A stretch of 6,829 bases of DNA from an uncultured Lachnospiraceae bacterium (lineage in GTDB: Bacteria > Bacillota_A > Clostridia > Lachnospirales > Lachnospiraceae). Under the pieces are notes generated by a model. The model had not been told where the DNA came from and ran no database searches. It saw only the letters and a list, made by a program, of their open reading frames with translations. The position numbers and the translations under genes are program-made. This document shows, piece after piece, positions 4,870 through 6,829 of the stretch. The stretch covers positions 1-6,829 of the forward strand of contig CAMYVI010000139.1 in the NCBI GenBank assembly GCA_947302185.1, written 5' to 3'. The first letter of the stretch is position 1; every line of letters begins with the position of its first letter.

Positions 4870-6829
4870 TTATTCCGGATCGGCAGACGCTACAACGCGG
4901 CCGACATCCATTGCGTCCTTCGGGCAGTCCTTGATGGAGAAGCTGATACGTCCCATCTTGTCCTTACCGAGGCAGACTGCTCTCACGACATCACCGATCT
5001 GGAGAACATCCTCAACACGATTAATCCGTGTATTAGCGATCTTTGAAATGTGTACCATAGCTTCCTTACCCGGTGCGAACTCAAGGAAAGCACCGAACTC
5101 TTTAATTGAAACGACCTTTCCGGTGAGGACCATACCCTTTTCGAATTCAGTCGTGATGATGCGGATTGCCTCAATTGCCTGATCCATCTTGTCCATATCC
5201 TGACCGCAGATGGAAACCGAGCCGTCATCCTCAATATCGATCGTGACATCGTATGCGGCAATGATTGCATTGATATTCTTGCCCTTCTGGCCGACAACAT
5301 CGCCGATCTTATCCGGATCGATCTTGATCTGAACGATCTTCGGTGCCCACTTGGATACAGATGCACGCGGAGCTGCGATGCAGGGCTCCATGACATTTGT
5401 AAGAATATACTCTCTTGCTTCGTGTGTATTGCGAATAGCCTCCTCCACGATCGGGCGTGTGAGACCATGGATCTTAATATCCATCTGGATTGCCGTGATG
5501 CCGTCATGTGTACCGGCAACCTTGAAGTCCATATCGCCGAAGAAATCCTCAAGTCCCTGGATGTCAGTCAGCACGATATAGTCGTCATCCGTCTCACCGG
5601 TCACAAGACCGCAGGAGATACCCGCGACAGACTTTCTGATCGGTACGCCGGCTGCCATGAGCGCCATGGAAGAAGCACAGATAGAAGCCTGCGATGTGGA
5701 ACCATTGGACTCAAATGTCTCGGATACGGCACGGATCGCATACGGGAACTCTTCCTTGGACGGAAGGACCGGTACGAGAGCCTTCTCGGCGAGTGCTCCG
5801 TGGCCGATTTCACGGCGTCCCGGCCCTCTTGACGGCTTGGTCTCGCCGACCGAATAGGACGGGAAATTATACTGATGCATATATCTCGCCTCAGTGATGT
5901 ACGGGTCGAGCCCTTCTATCCGCTGTGCATCGGAGAGCGGTGCAAGTGTTACAACATCACAGATCTGTGTCTGTCCGCGTGTGAACATAGCCGAGCCGTG
6001 TGCTCTCGGAATCAGGTCAACTTCGGCTGCGAGCGGACGGATCTGCTTGATCTCTCGTCCGTCGGGACGCTTATGATCGACAAGAATCATCTTTCTGACA
6101 GTCTTTTTCTCATACTGATAAAGTGCGTCGCCGATGAGCGCCATCCACTCTTCATTATCGCCGTATTTCTCTTCAAATGCTGCGCGAACCTGAGCGACAT
6201 TGTCTTCACGGGTCTGCTTATCATCCGTAAATACGACTTTCTCCATCTCATCCGGAGGACAGATTTCATAAAGGGCTGCGTTCAGCTCCTGCGGAATCTC
6301 ATAATGAAGATACTCATGCTTTTCCTTGCCGACTTCTGCGATGATCGTATCGAAGAACCGGATGATCTCCTTGTTGATCTCATCACATTTATAGATTGCT
6401 TCGATCATCTTCTCATCAGAGATTTCATTTGCACCGGCCTCGATCATGATGACCTTTTCCCTTGTAGAAGCAACAGTCAGAGCAAGATCTGACTTCTGCT
6501 TTTGTTCGTAACCCGGATTTACAACGAATTCACCGTCGATGAGTCCAAGCTGCGTCATGGCGCACGGGCCGTCGAACGGTATGTCGGAAATACTTGTTGC
6601 AAGAGCCGATCCGAGCATAGCCACTACTTCCGGGTCGCATTCAGGATCGACTGACATGACAAGATTATTCAATGTCACATCATTTCTGTAGTCTTTCGGG
6701 AACAGAGGACGCATCGGTCGGTCAATGACGCGGCTTGTCAGTACTGCATGTGTGCTGGCCTTGCCCTCACGTTTGTTGAAACCTCCCGGAATTTTTCCTA
6801 TGGCGTACATTTTTTCCTCGAATTCAACA
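4870..6829 (-). CDS. pnp: Polynucleotide phosphorylase, N-terminus cut by window edge
   Basis: PNPase is the phosphate-dependent 3'-5' exoribonuclease of mRNA decay, a trimeric ring in the cytoplasm. The frame runs open to the right edge: VEFEEK precedes the Met at 6810, so that Met is internal and about 60 residues are missing. Counting from that Met: rest of RNase PH-like domain 1 (1-140, including GKIPGGFNKREG and LTSRVIDRPMRPLFP), helical linker (about 150-235), RNase PH-like domain 2 (about 247-460, with RPDGRE, MFTRGQTQ, SETFESNGSTSQAS and GDMDFKVAGTHDGITA), KH domain (about 491-550, GxxG loop GQKG at 507-510) and S1 domain (about 555-630). Asp422, Asp428 and Lys430 correspond to the catalytic residues D486, D492 and K494 of the E. 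coli enzyme. The C-terminus ends shortly after S1, as usual. dut follows 4 nt later. Confidence 0.97.
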   Translation of the reverse strand, partial: VEFEEKMYAIGKIPGGFNKREGKASTHAVLTSRVIDRPMRPLFPKDYRNDVTLNNLVMSVDPECDPEVVAMLGSALATSISDIPFDGPCAMTQLGLIDGEFVVNPGYEQKQKSDLALTVASTREKVIMIEAGANEISDEKMIEAIYKCDEINKEIIRFFDTIIAEVGKEKHEYLHYEIPQELNAALYEICPPDEMEKVVFTDDKQTREDNVAQVRAAFEEKYGDNEEWMALIGDALYQYEKKTVRKMILVDHKRPDGREIKQIRPLAAEVDLIPRAHGSAMFTRGQTQICDVVTLAPLSDAQRIEGLDPYITEARYMHQYNFPSYSVGETKPSRGPGRREIGHGALAEKALVPVLPSKEEFPYAIRAVSETFESNGSTSQASICASSMALMAAGVPIRKSVAGISCGLVTGETDDDYIVLTDIQGLEDFFGDMDFKVAGTHDGITAIQMDIKIHGLTRPIVEEAIRNTHEAREYILTNVMEPCIAAPRASVSKWAPKIVQIKIDPDKIGDVVGQKGKNINAIIAAYDVTIDIEDDGSVSICGQDMDKMDQAIEAIRIITTEFEKGMVLTGKVVSIKEFGAFLEFAPGKEAMVHISKIANTRINRVEDVLQIGDVVRAVCLGKDKMGRISFSIKDCPKDAMDVGRVVASADPE

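Noticed and set aside
6808..6810. ATG at 6810 as the start of pnp
   Set aside because: The frame stays open to the window edge and encodes VEFEEK just before it, as in other PNPases, so the Met is internal and the true start lies outside the window.

Overview
The window looks like chromosomal core sequence from a Gram-positive anaerobe of class Clostridia, most likely a Lachnospiraceae-type bacterium. The grounds are the clostridial form of dUTPase (a roughly 40-residue lead before motif 1), a DUF1292 protein, a DUF5662 protein, a SEDS protein whose DNLSTA motif replaces the more usual PDLGTA, strong AGGAGG-type ribosome binding sites, and moderate GC. I see no tRNA, rRNA, CRISPR array, prophage or intact insertion sequence. 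This assignment is inferred from protein resemblance only.

Layout, right to left on the minus strand: polynucleotide phosphorylase (pnp, N-terminus cut by the right edge), then dUTPase (dut) 4 bases after it. A 116-bp imperfect palindrome at 4233-4348 separates dut from the convergent DUF1292 gene (plus strand, 3879-4193) and probably ends transcription from both sides. A 124-bp region at 3755-3878 then carries back-to-back promoters. From it a tightly packed minus-strand operon runs to the left edge: a GlgX-like GH13 protein (3754-1571), a DUF5662 protein, a stand-alone HPt phosphotransfer protein, and ftsW/rodA-type SEDS glycosyltransferase (C-terminus cut by the left edge). Spacings in this operon are 11 nt, 26 nt and a 4-nt stop/start overlap.

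The notable part is this four-gene operon. Its first gene keeps the GH13 scaffold and the long GlgX signature after region IV, but it has lost the nucleophile Asp, the acid/base Glu, and the usual region I with the loop after it. It also carries a charged helical insertion of about 120 residues in its last domain. It therefore looks like a non-catalytic, binding or regulatory relative of glycogen debranching enzyme. It is co-transcribed with a His phosphotransfer protein that is translationally coupled to a septal or sporulation peptidoglycan polymerase. A link between carbohydrate state, phosphorelay signalling and cell-wall synthesis is a hypothesis, not something the sequence proves. The pnp-dut side is ordinary housekeeping sequence.
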